The notes beneath the pieces are model-generated. The model made no database searches. It had not been told where the DNA came from and saw only the letters and a list, made by a program, of their open reading frames with translations. A program made the position numbers and the translations under genes. A DNA stretch of 64,000 bases, taken from assembly GCA_018268755.1 (NCBI GenBank), contig JAFDVW010000015.1, positions 1-64,000 on the forward strand, written 5' to 3'. The stretch is from Acidobacteriota bacterium. GTDB lineage: Bacteria > Acidobacteriota > Terriglobia > Terriglobales > Acidobacteriaceae. This document shows, piece after piece, positions 9,575 to 19,000 of the stretch; the first letter of the stretch is position 1; each line of letters opens with the position of its first letter.

Positions 9575-9943
9575 ATGGGTGCCCGGCGCGGTCCGCGTAA
9601 ATCCTTCATTTCCACGATCAACCTGGAAGACGGCATGCCAAGCGTACCGCAGGCCCTCAGCCGCCTAAGCACCGAGCTGGCCCAAGCCCGGCAGCAGGGC
9701 CAGCGCCTGGTGAAACTCATCCACGGCTACGGGTCGTCAGGTGTCGGCGGCGATCTGCGCTTCGCCATCCAGCGACAGCTTCTTGAAATGCAGGAAAATG
9801 GCGCCATTCAGGCTTGCATCTTTGGCGAGGACTGGGCCATATCAGATACCCGGACCTGGAAACTGCTGCAGAGCCGTCCGGAGCTCAAGAGCGATCCACA
9901 CCTCGGGCAGAAGAATCGGGGCATCACCCTCGTAGTCTTCTAA
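9575..9943 (+). CDS. Smr-domain-like protein lacking the DLHG motif
   Basis: A 122-residue protein. Residues about 12-65 resemble the Smr domain of MutS2 and SmrB: a strand (STINLEDG), a helix (VPQALSRLSTELAQARQQG), then LVKLIHGYGSSGVGGDLR, which matches the family motif HGxGxGxLR. The first family motif, normally DLHG with the catalytic D and H of SmrB-type mRNA cleavage, reads NLEDG here, so nuclease activity is doubtful. The remaining 50 residues contain a distinctive segment (ACIFGEDWAI and QKNRGITLVVF). It lies 21 bases after smpB, so a role at stalled or collided ribosomes is an attractive inference but is not shown. A nearby plain reading is a small conserved RNA-binding Smr-like protein. 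Confidence 0.7.
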   Translation: MGARRGPRKSFISTINLEDGMPSVPQALSRLSTELAQARQQGQRLVKLIHGYGSSGVGGDLRFAIQRQLLEMQENGAIQACIFGEDWAISDTRTWKLLQSRPELKSDPHLGQKNRGITLVVF

Positions 9944-10048
9944 CTTCTCAAAAAACTTGCAGAATTCCCGCCGTGTCTGCCCTCTTCCTTATGTGGGGCC
10001 CCATGACTTGCAGGATATTTCTTCCCCGACGATACTAAACAGGTCACC

Positions 10049-11533
10049 ATGAAAACCGAACTTTCCCTTTCTGCCCCCTCCGCCGTTGAAACCGAATGTC
10101 TGGTCGCCGTGGTCCTGGACCGCGGAGAGAAGGACAAAACCGAGCCCTACGTCGCCGCCAGCGACAAGGCGGTGCAGGCCGCCGCGGCCGAAGTCATCGC
10201 CAGCGGTGAAGTCATCGGCAAGACCCTGGAGTCCACCCTGCTGCACAAACCCGCCGGCCTGAAGGGCGGCCGCCTACTGCTGTTGGGAGGAGGCAAGGCG
10301 AAGAAGTTTACCGCCGCCAACCTGCGCAAGCTGGCCGGCGCCGCAGTACGCGGGCTGAAGGCCAAGGGCGTCAAGAATTTCGCCTTCGTCGCGCCGGAAG
10401 CCGAGTTCAGCGCGGAAGAGGCGGTCAAAGCCATTGTGGAAGGCGCCTTCCTGGGCAGCTTTGATTCCGACACCTACAAGAGCGACCGCAAAGAACAGAA
10501 AATTGAGGCGCTCACCCTGGTGGCCAAGGGCGAACAGAACGCCCTGCAGAAATCCATTGCCGAGGCGCGCATCATCGGCGAATCGCAGAACTTCACCCGC
10601 GATCTGGTGAATGAGCCCAGCAACCACATGACGCCGACCATCCTGGCCGAGCGCGCGAAGAAGATGTGCCAGGAAGTGGGGTTGCACTGCGAAGTCTATG
10701 GCGCGGACAAAATCAAAGAGTTGAAGATGGGCGCGTTCTGGGGCGTGGCGCAGGGTTCGGATGAGCCCCCCGCGCTGATCGTCATGAAATACGAACCGGC
10801 GGGCGCGCCGGAAAAGCCGGTTCTGGGCCTGGTGGGCAAAGGTATTACCTTTGATACCGGCGGCATTTCCATCAAGCCCTCCGACGGCATGGAGAAGATG
10901 AAGTATGACATGGCCGGGGGCGCGACCATGATCGGCGTAATGCGTGCCATCGCGCTGCTCAAGCCCAAAGTCAAAGTCATCGGCATCGTGTGCGCCAGCG
11001 AGAACATGCCGTCCGGCAAGGCCCAGAAGCCGGGAGACATTCAGACCGCGATGTCGGGCAAGACCATCGAGATCATCAACACCGACGCCGAAGGCCGCCT
11101 GGTGCTGGCCGATGGCCTCTGCTATGCGCGCCAGCTGGGCTGCACCCACCTGGTCGATGCCGCCACGCTTACCGGCGCGGTGGTGGTGGCGCTGGGCTAT
11201 GCCAACGTGGGGGTCTTCGCCAACGACGATCCTCTCTACGAACGCTTCAGCCAGGCCCTGGCAAAATCCGGCGAAAAAATGTGGCGCTTGCCGGTGGACG
11301 ATGAGTATCTCGACATGACGCGCTCCAGCATCGCCGACCTGATGAACACGGGCGGGCGCTGGGGTGGAGCGTCAACCGCGGCGGCATTTCTGCGCGAGTT
11401 CGCCGAAGACACGCCCTGGATCCACCTCGATATCGCCGGCACCGCCTGGATGGAAGAGCAGAAGCCCTGGATCGCCAAAGGCCCTTCCGGCATCGCGGTG
11501 CGCAGCCTGATCGAGTTCGTGCGCGGCTTTTGA
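10049..11533 (+). CDS. pepA: Leucyl aminopeptidase, M17 family
   Basis: Cytosolic M17 aminopeptidase (494 residues, normal about 500) that removes N-terminal residues from peptides as a hexamer with two metal ions. The N-terminal alpha/beta domain runs to about 165. The catalytic domain has GLVGKGITFDTGGISIKP with the conserved Lys and Asp near 265-275, MKYDMAGGA near 290, and the family signature NTDAEGRLVLADGL near 344-357. The ATG has a modest AGG five bases upstream. The gene follows the Smr-like gene by 105 bases and ends convergently with the patatin gene, with a REP-like repeat between them. Confidence 0.96.
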   Translation: MKTELSLSAPSAVETECLVAVVLDRGEKDKTEPYVAASDKAVQAAAAEVIASGEVIGKTLESTLLHKPAGLKGGRLLLLGGGKAKKFTAANLRKLAGAAVRGLKAKGVKNFAFVAPEAEFSAEEAVKAIVEGAFLGSFDSDTYKSDRKEQKIEALTLVAKGEQNALQKSIAEARIIGESQNFTRDLVNEPSNHMTPTILAERAKKMCQEVGLHCEVYGADKIKELKMGAFWGVAQGSDEPPALIVMKYEPAGAPEKPVLGLVGKGITFDTGGISIKPSDGMEKMKYDMAGGATMIGVMRAIALLKPKVKVIGIVCASENMPSGKAQKPGDIQTAMSGKTIEIINTDAEGRLVLADGLCYARQLGCTHLVDAATLTGAVVVALGYANVGVFANDDPLYERFSQALAKSGEKMWRLPVDDEYLDMTRSSIADLMNTGGRWGGASTAAAFLREFAEDTPWIHLDIAGTAWMEEQKPWIAKGPSGIAVRSLIEFVRGF

Positions 11534-11633
11534 GCCACGGATTCACGCGGAAAAGCAGGCCACGGATTTGCACGGACTACACGGATTTTTTAAAGAACAA
11601 AATGTATCCGTGAAAATCCCTGGGATCCGTGGC
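11534..11633. repeat. CACGGATT-type intergenic inverted repeat, copy 2
   Basis: Starting at the pepA stop, GCCACGGATT (11534-11543) is mirrored by GATCCGTGGC (11624-11633), with further internal CACGGATT and ATCCGTGAAAATCC units between. The same motifs occur at 3660-3786. It separates two convergent genes, the typical position for REP-like elements. Confidence 0.7.
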
Positions 11634-11655
11634 CCCGCCTATTCTGTGGCCCAGT

Positions 11656-13854
11656 TTAGAAGATCCTTCCAATCGAGAAGTTGATGCGCGTCTTGCCGCT
11701 GGGGCTCACGCTGCCCGCCAGCGATATAGGACCGAGAATCGTCTCCGTAATCATGCCCAGATTCATGCTGCCGCGCACCGTGAATGAAGACGGATCGTCA
11801 AAGGCGCTGCCGGCTTCGTACCATCCACCCCAGTAAACTTTCTTCCCCAAGGGGGCCGGCAGGCGGAACAACTCGCGCCGGTATCCCAGCGACAGATAGC
11901 CATAGTGGTTGCCCAGGAATTCATCCGGCAGATACGCGCCCAGGCGGAAGGGGCCACCCAGGGTGAAGACCTGGAAGGGGCCGGCGTCGCGGCTGAAAGT
12001 CGTTCCGAAGGAGGCCCCGGTGAAGAGCGATCCTTTGGCGCTGAGCGGAAAGAAGCTGGAAGACTGCACTTCCAGCTGATCGATGGATTGCGTGGTCCCG
12101 GGACTTTGCAGCACATGGGAGAGGTTGGCCTCCAGACGCACGCCGCGGCTGGGCACCACCGGACTATCCTGTCCATCAAAGGTGAAGCGCACCCGGAATA
12201 AGCCGCTGGTCCCGCGCGAACGAGGTAATCCAGTCTCGCCGATCAGGGCGGCCAAGTCGCCGTTATAGAGCTGGTAGCCCGCGCGGATTTCGCTCCTGTC
12301 ATTGGGAGTGAAACCAACGTCGAGCCCACCGCCGGCGCGGCGGTCACGAAACAGCGCGATCCGGTCGCCGTCCGCGTAGGCGTTGCGCGCGACCTTTGTG
12401 GCAAAAGCGTAAGGCGCCACAAAGAAACGGCTGGATTTGATGGGCTGGTAGAACTCGGTAGCGGCGCGCGCCACTGCGCCCAGCGTCAGATCATTGCGCC
12501 ATTCCCCACCGTGACCACGCACATCCATGAAGGTGACGCGCATGCCGGCGCTGAAATTGGTGTTGCCTACCCCCGTGCCATTCACATCGACAGCCAGGTC
12601 TATAAACGGCGGACCGTAGGTTTTCTCGTGCCCAATAATGCGCAGGCCGCTCTTCCCGTCACGGGTGAAGCCTTCGTATCCCAGACTGTCAAAGCGGCCT
12701 TGCCCGGTGATCTCGGTCAGGCGTGAGTCCAGCTTCTGGGAATTGACCGGTTGGTGCAGCAGCCCCTTCAGGTTCTTTTCCAGGCGTCGCCGGTCTGAAT
12801 CATCGACCCCGCTGATTTCCAGCAGGTCGATGGTAGCTTGCGGCTTGCGTTTTCGCGCCTCGCGCCGCTGCAGGTACTGCTGCCATTGCGCATCCGAAAC
12901 CGCAAACGGACGAAGTACGGCGGCCTTGTGGGCGGCGCCCTCGTATCCCAGGCGGATCAGTTCCGCTGCATTGTAGTAATCCACGTTGGTGTACTTGCCC
13001 AAATCAGGTGCAATGACCAGGTCGGCCTCGCGCAGGGCCCGCCGGTCATTGTCGATGGTCATGACCGAGATGGTCTGGGTGAGTACGCCGCCGATGGAGC
13101 GCAACTGCTCACGCCCTCCCAGAGGAGTGCCGACGTCCACAGCAATGACAATATCGGCCTTCATCTCGCGCGCCACCCGGCTGGGAATGTTCTCCACCAG
13201 GCCACCATCGGCCAGAATTTTCCCATCGATCTCCACCGGCGTGAAAATGCCCGGAATCGCCATGGTGGCGCGCAGGGCCTGCCCCAAAGAACCGCTGGAA
13301 AGCACGACCGCGGTGCCATCCAGCATGTTGGTGGCCACGCAGCGAAAAGGGATGGGCAGTTCGTCAAAGCTTCCGACCGGGGAATAAGGATAGGCCACGC
13401 GATCAAACAGCAAAGCCACGCCATGCCCGGGATTAAAGCCGTTGGGACCGGAAAGCCCATGCTTCAGCCCAAGGGGCGCGCCAATCTGGTAGGCCCGGCG
13501 ATCTTCCTTGCGGCGTACCGACAACTCCGCATAGCTGGGCTCGCTGAGCAGTGTCTCATCCCAGTCGATGTGTTCGACAAACTGCCCCATCTCGTCAGGA
13601 GACATGCCGGTGGCATACATCGCGCCGATCAGGCCGCCCATGCTGGTGCCGGCGATGTAGTCCGCCGGGATGTGGTTCTCCTCCATCCACTGCAGCACCC
13701 CGATATGGGCCAGGCCGCGCGCCCCACCGCCACTGAGCGCCAGCCCGATCTTTGGCCTGGCATGGGGTGGGGTGGAATCTTGCGCCGGGGCGTAGCAGAC
13801 AAACAGAAACAGGCAGAGTAGGGCGAGCGCGGGACCGCGCAAGTAGGAGAGCAT
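11656..13854 (-). CDS. Patatin-like phospholipase fused to POTRA and outer-membrane barrel (type Vd autotransporter)
   Basis: A 732-residue exported protein resembling PlpD-type autotransporters. After a signal peptide (LALLCLFLFVCYAPAQ) comes a patatin lipase domain about 34-300: oxyanion loop GGGARG (42-47), nucleophile elbow GTSMG with Ser71, and the dyad Asp216 in ADGGLVENIP. A POTRA-like segment (about 330-400: ISGVDDSDRRRLEKNL) leads to a 16-strand Omp85-like barrel ending in RINFSIGRIF, with the usual C-terminal aromatic. The barrel should display or release the lipase at the cell surface. Start ATG 13854 is preferred over a TTG 21 bases upstream because AGGAG sits seven bases before it. 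It closes an operon with Hfq-like, DUF1684 and SuhB genes. Confidence 0.9.
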   Translation of the reverse strand: MLSYLRGPALALLCLFLFVCYAPAQDSTPPHARPKIGLALSGGGARGLAHIGVLQWMEENHIPADYIAGTSMGGLIGAMYATGMSPDEMGQFVEHIDWDETLLSEPSYAELSVRRKEDRRAYQIGAPLGLKHGLSGPNGFNPGHGVALLFDRVAYPYSPVGSFDELPIPFRCVATNMLDGTAVVLSSGSLGQALRATMAIPGIFTPVEIDGKILADGGLVENIPSRVAREMKADIVIAVDVGTPLGGREQLRSIGGVLTQTISVMTIDNDRRALREADLVIAPDLGKYTNVDYYNAAELIRLGYEGAAHKAAVLRPFAVSDAQWQQYLQRREARKRKPQATIDLLEISGVDDSDRRRLEKNLKGLLHQPVNSQKLDSRLTEITGQGRFDSLGYEGFTRDGKSGLRIIGHEKTYGPPFIDLAVDVNGTGVGNTNFSAGMRVTFMDVRGHGGEWRNDLTLGAVARAATEFYQPIKSSRFFVAPYAFATKVARNAYADGDRIALFRDRRAGGGLDVGFTPNDRSEIRAGYQLYNGDLAALIGETGLPRSRGTSGLFRVRFTFDGQDSPVVPSRGVRLEANLSHVLQSPGTTQSIDQLEVQSSSFFPLSAKGSLFTGASFGTTFSRDAGPFQVFTLGGPFRLGAYLPDEFLGNHYGYLSLGYRRELFRLPAPLGKKVYWGGWYEAGSAFDDPSSFTVRGSMNLGMITETILGPISLAGSVSPSGKTRINFSIGRIF

Positions 13855-13892
13855 GCATTCACTCCTGCGATACAAAATGTGGCGGAAAGATT

Positions 13893-14729
13893 TTACCGCT
13901 TGTGCTGGCGCGGGTCGGGAATGGGTTCCAGCCCGCGTCCCTGAAAGATCTCCTGGAACTCATGCAGCAGGGCGGGGTGCAGTAATCCATTGCTGGCCAT
14001 GGTCTCGCGGCTTTCGATCTGGAAGGGGCCATCGCTGAAATCGGAGACCTTCCCGCCCGCTTCTTCTACCAGCAGCACCCCGGCCGCGGTGTCCCAGGGA
14101 TTCAGGTTGAATTCCCAAAAACCGTCGAAGCGTCCGCAGGCCACATAACATAAATCGAGCGCGGCGGAACCGGCCCGCCGCACCCCGTGCGTGCGCAAGG
14201 TGATCTGGTGGTAGAAGTGAATGTTGGGGTTCTTGTGGCGTTTGTGACTGGGAAACCCAGTGGCCACCAGAGACTCGGAAAGTTTGGCCGTTTTCGAGAC
14301 GTGAATGGGCTGCCCATTCAGGAAAGCGCCGCTTCCCTTTTCGGCGGCAAACAATTCGTTGCGCGTAGGATCAAACACCACGCCCGCGATGCGCTTGCCT
14401 TTGTGTTCGAGCGCCATGGAAACACAGAAGACGGGGTACCCGTGCGCGAAGTTGGTCGTGCCATCCAAAGGATCGACATACCAGCGGTATTCGCTGCCGG
14501 TATCGACCAGCCCCTGCTCTTCCCCCATGATGTCATGGGCCGGCCAGAGGGCGCGGATGCGTTCGCGGATCAGGGCTTCGGAAGCGCGGTCGGCTTCCGT
14601 CACCAGGTCGGCCTCGCCTTTGTATTGGATCGCGACCCGATGCAGATAGCGCAGCAGCAGTGCGCCCGCCTCGCGGGCGATCTCTGACATGGCGGGAACA
14701 AAGGGCTGAGGTGCGGAAGTTGGCGTCAT
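13893..14729 (-). CDS. suhB: Inositol-1-monophosphatase family protein
   Basis: A 278-residue Mg2+-dependent phosphatase of the IMPase/SuhB family. Metal-binding motifs are complete: GEE at 69-71, DPLDGTTNF at 86-94 and NPWDTAAGVLLVEEAGG in the C-terminal half. In enterobacteria SuhB also acts in rRNA antitermination; which role applies here cannot be told from sequence. Substrate could be myo-inositol 1-phosphate or another sugar phosphate. It starts eight bases after the DUF1684 gene and ends 38 bases before the patatin start, so it sits inside the same operon. Confidence 0.9.
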   Translation of the reverse strand: MTPTSAPQPFVPAMSEIAREAGALLLRYLHRVAIQYKGEADLVTEADRASEALIRERIRALWPAHDIMGEEQGLVDTGSEYRWYVDPLDGTTNFAHGYPVFCVSMALEHKGKRIAGVVFDPTRNELFAAEKGSGAFLNGQPIHVSKTAKLSESLVATGFPSHKRHKNPNIHFYHQITLRTHGVRRAGSAALDLCYVACGRFDGFWEFNLNPWDTAAGVLLVEEAGGKVSDFSDGPFQIESRETMASNGLLHPALLHEFQEIFQGRGLEPIPDPRQHKR

Positions 14730-14737
14730 TTACAAGT

Positions 14738-15715
14738 TTACCGAAGGCCTGTCCTGGCGCTGGAATTTGCGTGTCCGCCGGGCCTGCGATCGTATTTTTC
14801 ACCTGCCGGAATGGCCACGCGAAGGCGATTTGCCTTGGGCGCCAGAGGGCACGTCGCATACGGGGTCACGGAACAAGGGGGATTGTAAGCGCGATTAAAA
14901 TCGAGAACGACCATGCCGTTGACTACGGGGCCGGCATAGAGGAAACGTCCCCCGGGATAAGTCTCCGTTTTACTGGTCGGGTCGCTGAAGACAAAGAACA
15001 GCTTTCCCGCCGGATCGCCGCCCAAGTCTTCCAACTGCACGGTCTGGCCGTGCAGGGTAAACACAGCTGTCCCGGCAACCGGCGTGGGCTCCACATCTCC
15101 CAGCACATTGGGAACATCTTCCGTCTTTTTGCCATCCGCAGGGACCCACTTGGCCACCACGCGATAGGCGGCATCCAGCGGAAAGAACACGGGGCCGGCG
15201 TATTTCGCGACAGACGGACTCTGCAAATCCTGCAAGCGGATCCCGATTCGTTGGCCGCGTACAATCACGTGGAAGCGCAAGCTGCCGATTTCCACCACGG
15301 TGGGTTTCTCGGCCGTATCCGGCTCCAGTTTCGCCGAAGTGACCGGCTTGCCTTCAATCGTAGCGTGGACGCCGGGCTGAAGCTTCATCATCACCTGGCC
15401 ATCCTGCAACTCGAAGATGCCCGCTTTCGCAGCGATCTTGCCGGTGGGAAACACCACTTGGTTGGCGCTGTCTGCGCCGAATGAATTTTCACCCGGCCTC
15501 AGCCAGAACAGACCGGCCAGGGTGAGCCATTCCTGTTTACGGCTCTGCACCAACCCGGCTTTCCACTTTTTGAAGTCCTGGCGAAAGGCTGGGCCGGCAG
15601 AAGGCTGGGTTGTCTGGTCGGCGGCTGCAGCCAGCAAAGGCACAAAACAGGTTCCTGCCCACAGCACGAGGAGAATCCCGCCCCGCCGCGCCCGTTGCTG
15701 CCCCGCCCACTTCAT
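14738..15715 (-). CDS. Exported DUF1684 protein
   Basis: A 325-residue protein of unknown function. A signal peptide (GGILLVLWAGTCFVPLLAAAAD) is followed by a DUF1684 domain that shows the two conserved blocks of the family: KQEWLTLAGLFWLRPGENSFG near residue 60, and near the C-terminus VVLDFNRAYNPPCSVTPYAT with CPLAPKANRLRVAIPAGEK. The strictly conserved Asn, Cys and Tyr residues of the second block are there, suggesting an enzymatic or ligand-binding pocket. The start overlaps the stop of the Hfq-like gene (ATGA), so the two are translationally coupled. It should act in the periplasm or outside the cell. Confidence 0.85.
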   Translation of the reverse strand: MKWAGQQRARRGGILLVLWAGTCFVPLLAAAADQTTQPSAGPAFRQDFKKWKAGLVQSRKQEWLTLAGLFWLRPGENSFGADSANQVVFPTGKIAAKAGIFELQDGQVMMKLQPGVHATIEGKPVTSAKLEPDTAEKPTVVEIGSLRFHVIVRGQRIGIRLQDLQSPSVAKYAGPVFFPLDAAYRVVAKWVPADGKKTEDVPNVLGDVEPTPVAGTAVFTLHGQTVQLEDLGGDPAGKLFFVFSDPTSKTETYPGGRFLYAGPVVNGMVVLDFNRAYNPPCSVTPYATCPLAPKANRLRVAIPAGEKYDRRPGGHANSSARTGLR

Positions 15716-15987
15716 TTCCGCTTTCCGTTGTCTTCCGCGATGTACATGATTTCGTGTTTGTACACGAAGAGGTTGGGCTCGCCATCACGCGTCAGGCGCA
15801 CCATGTTCTTATCGTAGTACTCGATCCAGCCTTCGAGGATATCGCCGTCGCGCAATTTCACCAGCACCGGCTTCTGCTTCTGACTCAGGGCCTTCAGGTA
15901 ATTGGCTTCCTCAAAAGTATCATCGGGAGGAACGGCCTTCTTGGGGCGCGGCCCAGTGTTGGCGGGGTTTCCCTGCTGAAACGACAT
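15712..15987 (-). CDS. Hfq-like Sm-fold RNA-binding protein
   Basis: A 91-residue protein whose C-terminal two thirds look like an Sm fold: VLVKLRDGDILEGWIEYYDKNMVRL corresponds to Sm1 (strand 1-3 with the conserved Gly and Asp) and VYKHEIMYI corresponds to Hfq Sm2, where Y and KH line the uridine-binding pore. About 35 polar N-terminal residues (PKKAVPPDDTFEEANYLK) precede it. Canonical Hfq has YKHAIS and a shorter N-terminus, so this is a divergent relative that probably forms a hexamer and binds RNA. It is the first gene of a four-gene operon and overlaps DUF1684 by four bases. Confidence 0.8.
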   Translation of the reverse strand: MSFQQGNPANTGPRPKKAVPPDDTFEEANYLKALSQKQKPVLVKLRDGDILEGWIEYYDKNMVRLTRDGEPNLFVYKHEIMYIAEDNGKRK

Positions 15988-16028
15988 ACCAGCATTATAC
16001 AGAGCGGGTGCGGGGAGAGTGGAGCCGC

Positions 16029-16057
16029 AAAAAAACGGGGTGTGCGAAGCACACCCC
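16029..16057 (-). terminator. Rho-independent terminator of first TonB-dependent receptor
   Basis: Minus-strand transcript forms a perfect 9-bp stem GGGGTGTGC/GCACACCCC with a 3-base loop, followed by G and seven T residues. It lies 26 bases after the receptor stop codon and before the Hfq-like operon start, which it insulates. Confidence 0.92.
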
Positions 16058-16082
16058 GGAGTGTTGTGAGAGATGGGACCGC

Positions 16083-19000
16083 TTAGAAGCTGACGCGAAT
16101 CCCAAATTGGAAGGCCCGTGGCAGACCGCTGGAGAACGATCCCGAGCCCGCGCCTACGCGCTGCGGCGCATGGATTGTGCCGTTAATGCTGCCGACGGCA
16201 CCCGAGAGGATTCCATCGAGCGCGGTATTGCCGCCGCGGCCATCACTTCCGGTCCCCACCCCGTTCATCCGATTGAACACGTTAAAGCACTCCACCATAG
16301 GTTCAATCTGGAAGCGTTCCGCAAGCTTATACGTCCAGGACAAACGGAAGTCCGTAGTGTAAAAGCCGGGGTTGTCGATTTGTCCGGCGGGAGCAGGGTC
16401 CAGTGAGCCAGCCACCGCACCCAACGCCTCCAGCTGTGATTGGGTGAACAAACCTGCATCGACCAGCGCTTTGCCGGCCGGGGTCAAGGTCCCAGCCACG
16501 TTGTTGTTGTAGGAGTTGATCAGATCATTGAGGTTGTTGGCGTGGACCTTGCGTCCATAGGCGCCACGATTGGTTCCCGGCAGAGGATCTCCCACCGTAC
16601 CGTCCCCGTTGAAATCATTGATGAAAATGTCCGTCGAGGCATCTGTGGACTGAGCAAAGATCCCGGTGGAAGCCTCATTGGTCCGGTACTGGCTGATGGT
16701 GGAAAAACGGAAGCCCGCCGGCAGATCAAAGGAGAAGGCCACGCCTAGCTGATGCGTGCGGTCCAGGTTGGAAGGCCCGTAGAACTGGGTCAGATTGTCG
16801 TTGTTCACGGCCGCGAAAAGGAAGTCCTGGTCCGTGCTGCTGGAGTTAAACCGGGAGAGAGCATAGGTAACGTTGGTGGTCACGTTACGCAATGGTCCAT
16901 AGCTGCCAATGCGTCCCGTCAAGGCGGCTTGCAAGGCCTGATAGCGGGAAACACCGGCATACTCAATCACGGTCATGCTACGGAAGTTTTTGTTGTTGCC
17001 AACAAAAGATCCTCCGTCCAGCGCGCTGCCCGCACCCAGACCCTCGGCGGTGAAATCATAGATGGAACCACCACCGTCGATCACACAATCGATGTTGGCC
17101 GCCACAGAGCCTTCGCCACACTCGTAGTCATTGAAGGTCAAATTCATTGCATTCAGAGCAGCCGCCGGGTCCAACGTATTTGCTGCCCCGATACGGTTAC
17201 GGTCCCGTGTCTCGTAGAAGTGGACGCCACGGTTCATGATGTAGTCCACGCTCAACACCAGGCCTTGTTTTAGTTCACGCTGAATGCCGAAGTTGATTTG
17301 CGTACCATAGGGCGATTTGTAGCGAGGGTCCAAAATGGCGCCGCCGCTGACTCCCAACAAAGAATCAAACAGTGGCGGCACACCGGGTTGCGGCCAGCCA
17401 TTCGACGCCTGCGTGCTGGCCTGCTGATACAACTGCTGCGCTTGCAAAGCAAAGGGAATCACATTGCCTATGGCAGCCCCAAAACAACTGTTGGGAGTGC
17501 CGCTGGAGGGTTGGGCCCCCGTGCACTGGGTCGTAAAATCAAACAGAATGCTGCCATCGATCGGGCTCAACAGATACTTCACAGTGGAATCCACATTGTC
17601 GTAACTGTTGCCAAAACCGGGCGGCAAATTGACCTGGCGGTCAAAGGAGAGGTTATTGAAGATATTGGTGTCGTAGTAGAGGCCGCCCCCGCCGCGAATG
17701 ACCGTCTTGCCATCGCCGTGCAAGTCCCAGGCAAAACCCAGCTGCGGCGCAAAGCGCTTTTTATCGTTCCGCGGTTTCCCGCCCAGCTCAGGATCAAATT
17801 CGCTGATCAGAGGCGTGCGAGCCAGGTCGGCGTTGGCCAAGCCATCGTCGAAGTTCCAGCGCAGGCCGCCATTCACGGTAAAGTTCTTGGCCAGCTTCCA
17901 CGTATCATGGACATAAATACCAAAACGATTGTTATCGAAACCGCCGTGGGGAAATCCAAACGCTGGTTTTTCACTGAGCGCGCCTAGTCCGTTCCCCAGG
18001 ATAACCAGGTTGGCTTTGTAATTCAGCGGGTCATCGGCACCGTCAGCGTTGTAGGGGTCAGCCGCAACTCCGCCGGAGAAGGGCGCGCGAATGCGCGGTC
18101 CCAGCCCAAAGAAAGAAGCAAATCCACCCTGGGTAATGCGGTTATATTGCACCCCTACTTGAAGAGTATGCCGTCCCTTGACAAAGCTGCCGTCATACTT
18201 GATCTGCCGGTTTTGCTGATAGGTCGCCTGGGGAGCATTGGCATTGGGACCATAGACAAACCCACCCAAGCCCTGAATATTGACCTGCACCGGAAGGACC
18301 GGCGTGCCGGCCAGCGCATTTGCATCCACGATACCGTTGGCAAACTTCAGCGAGCTGAAGCGAATCGAATGCACCGAACTTCCGGAACTGTAATCCCACC
18401 CGGCGACATGGGAGTTCGCGTTGTTGGAATTGGCAAACGCCGAGACGCCCACGCCGCCAAACCCGGTCACACCCAAATTATCATCGTGCATGAAGCGGTA
18501 GAACAGCTTCATTTTGTCGGTAAGGCTGAAGTCTGCCCGGGCTCCGCCCATGTGTTCATTCATGGGCACCCCGTAGGAGTTAGTAAATTGCGGGAAGTTC
18601 GGAACGTTGGTTACCGTGGCGCTCTGCTGTTGCAGCTTCTCATACTCTGCGTCCCAGAATAACCGGTTCTTCAGGAAGTAACCGCCCAGACGGCCGCCGT
18701 AGTTGTCGCGGCTAAACGGGGGTTTTGGTGCATTTTCCACACCCAGCGGCGCCGTGCTGGCAGCAAAGTCAGAGCGGCGGAAAAGGCCAAAACCCGTGCC
18801 GTGATAGGTGTTGGTGCCGCTGCGGGTAATGATGTTGACTGCGCCAGAAGAAGTCAGGTCGGTGCTCAGGTCGAGCGAAGACTGCTGAATGCCGAATTCC
18901 TGAATCGATTCGTTGGTCAGGTTCATGACCGTGGTGCCCACGGTCTCGTCCGTGATGTCGACGCCATCCATCTGGATACGGGTCACGCGGCCGCCGCGGC

